A DNA stretch of 64,000 nt, taken from NCBI RefSeq assembly GCF_000264905.1, contig NW_006763148.1, positions 837,575 to 901,574 of the forward strand, written 5' to 3'. Below the pieces are notes generated by a model. It made no database searches. It was given only the letters and a program-made list of their open reading frames with translations, and was not told where the DNA came from. The translations under genes were made by a program, and so were the position numbers. Below, in pieces: positions 62,185 through 64,000 of this stretch. The number at the start of each line of letters is the position of its first letter. Within the stretch, counting starts at the first letter, position 1. Source of the DNA: Stereum hirsutum FP-91666 SS1. Lineage: Eukaryota; Basidiomycota; Agaricomycetes; Russulales; Stereaceae.

Positions 62185-64000
62185 TTTGTTGGCTTGAGGT
62201 TGACCTTGTCTAGATGGTAGCAGACGGTAGGTAGAGAGCAAGAAATAGACGTTGGCCGATGACTCCGTAGCGTCTTGTTTTCCCACGGTACTTTATTACC
62301 CCACCTTTCCGCGGCGAAAATCGCATTGCAAATTTCCTTGTTGATCCTTCTCATTGTGTGAGCCTGAAATAGGCTCGACAATCATCTTTCTCTCATACGG
62401 TTTTATTTTTCTATCGTAATCCACGATGAGGAGTCGATGGGAACTTGGCAACTACTCGGGTCGCGATATCCGTTCTGGGGCAGTATGTTTCTGATGCGCT
62501 GCCACCATGATTGATAGTGCCATTGTGGACACATATTTCCTTGTATCTGGCTCTGAATCCATTCTTCATCGTCAATTTTGAAGGGCACGGCCACAGGTAT
62601 CTGTAGCTCGACTAGGGCATTGATGGACTGTGTCCACAGTTGCACGCCTCAGAGGAGAGATGGCATTGTCCCCTTTCCAGTCACCGTGTCATCAGTGGGA
62701 CGCAGAGGAGAGTTCACCGCGGGCGCCAACCCATGCATAGATGGTTGCGCTCTTTCTCATCGAGAGTCTGCTGTGTTATTGCCCCAATTGTTTGGCCACT
62801 GATATCGCCCTGATCCACACAAGTCCCTCCTTAGTGACGGTCAAGAGATACAGATGTACTACTTGGACTTTGCTCTGCTGATTTCTCCGTACATTATCCT
62901 TGACTTCGCAGTCGTTGCTCCTTTAGCTCGTTTCTTGTCATCATTCTCTGGCGCGTCTGAATCAGGGATTCGACTATTCGGATGGTAAATTTACCCAGGT
63001 ATTCTTACGGAAATCCTATTTAGAGAAACCCGAGCACTGGCAAACGATGGTAAGCAATGTTGTGTGTGGCACTTCTCATCTGTGCACAGCTGATGACATG
63101 GTCATGGCTCTGTTTTTCTATGCACGCAAACGAACCATTCAGATATTCCACAATCAACGTCAGCACACCTTCATGTTTGATGTTTCACGTATGCGAGCTC
63201 TGCCTCCGCACAGTTCAACAGGGTTTGGGATTCATCAGCACTAGAAGCAGACGAGAACTCCCTCTGCATATGCCTGTCGGAACTCCTAATATCCTGTCTA
63301 GTGTGGATCGCACAGAACGACAGGCTCGCGCCAGCCGATTTCACCATAAAGGTTTGTTTGGCTACTTTTATGTGTACGGTGGAACCAACACAACCTGACT
63401 TATGTTCCGAAAACAACTAGAATAATCAGAACCTCTCGATGCGACTGCAAGCTGTGGATGAGCGGGCGACTGCGGTGATGAGCCCAGACGTTGTTCTTTA
63501 CCCCGAAACGACCATGTTCTCGTCCATACCCATGAGACATTGATATTACCACATGTTACTTAGTGCCCACAGCTCTCTTTTCCGTTCTTCGTCATGATCA
63601 GTACATGGCGGCATGACACCATGCTGTCCCTGTTGTCCTCTAAGGTAACGTCCATCACCCCTGAGTACTCAGTGCGGTAGCGCTGCGAACCTGATGGCTG
63701 CGTAGTGTGGACGTTGGCGCAGTGAAAAGTTATACGGACTCGCCTCATTCACGAAGTTCTACTTCTGATGTTTTCTTCTTGTACTCATATTTTCGAGTTC
63801 AATCCTCGTGACTGCTTTGTATTCGTTCCTCAGCTTCTCTCCCTCTTATGCGTAATTCGTCTCTCGGTCGATTCGAACAGTGAATGAGCCTTGAGTAACA
63901 TCGTTAAATAACTGGGACTGATTCCTTGAGGTCGGTCCACACACGGCGTGCAATGAATTTGAATTGTGAGTGGCAATTTGAGTACCTACGCCACACGCAG
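62185..64000. other. Intergenic, 1.8 kb to the window end
   Basis: Apart from the ILV6 promoter, no coding sequence is supported on either strand. Open frames are short and unlike any family I know. Confidence 0.55.
62258..62267 (-). promoter_or_regulatory. Possible Gcn4/CPC1-type site upstream of ILV6
   Basis: CGATGACTCC (GAGTCA on the gene's strand) lies about 75 bp before the ILV6 start. The core TGACTC is the half-site bound by Gcn4/CPC1 activators, which control amino-acid biosynthesis genes. A 6-bp match can be chance. Confidence 0.35.

Noticed and set aside
63790..63815. GAGTTCAATCCTCG, resembling a tRNA B box
   Set aside because: No matching A box, acceptor stem or cloverleaf could be drawn around it on either strand.

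Overview
The window is nuclear DNA of a filamentous fungus, most likely a basidiomycete (mushroom-forming Agaricomycetes). The genes carry many short introns (mostly 45-90 nt, GT..AG) and cannot be read as single ORFs. The families present (DUF6533 membrane proteins, a fungal GT61, an expanded P450 type, Crinkler-like NTPase-nucleases) fit that group. All gene models were spliced by eye; a model is trusted where phase was conserved across every junction and family motifs were restored. No rRNA, tRNA, CRISPR array or intact transposon was recognised.

1-17 kb: two inverted, roughly 95% identical (in the coding part) copies of the 3' end of a truncated Crinkler-like gene sit at 1-~810 and ~14150-15000. 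Between them are a gamma-glutamyltranspeptidase (-), a 1327-residue disordered nuclear-type protein (+), a basidiomycete family protein of unknown role (+) and a short-chain dehydrogenase (-).

14.6-20.8 kb: a head-to-head Crinkler-like pair. The minus-strand gene has a long, internally duplicated, Arg/Lys/Ser/Pro-rich N-terminus and stops just after its Walker B motif. The plus-strand gene encodes a full P-loop NTPase followed by a restriction-endonuclease-like (PD-..QxK) C-terminus. Three ~30-bp tandem repeats lie in the shared promoter. This is the most unusual locus in the window.

21.6-38.9 kb: GT61 glycosyltransferase (-), palmitoyl-protein thioesterase (+), a CBM5/12 + DM9-repeat protein (-), cytochrome P450 (+), a DCAF7/WDR68-type WD40 protein (+) and a concentrative nucleoside transporter (+).

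38.9-64 kb: a gene-poor 2.6-kb stretch, a DUF6533 seven-helix membrane protein (+), an HSL-type alpha/beta hydrolase (+), a secreted thaumatin-like protein (+), a MAP kinase kinase of the Mkk1/2 cell-wall-integrity type (-), Mediator subunit 1 (-) divergent from a PDK1/Pkh-type kinase (+), and the regulatory subunit of acetolactate synthase, ILV6 (-). The last 1.8 kb holds no recognisable gene. The genes are mostly unrelated housekeeping and accessory functions, not a metabolic cluster; Pkh-type kinases and Mkk1/2 belong to connected cell-wall-integrity signalling in yeasts, but their closeness here may be chance.
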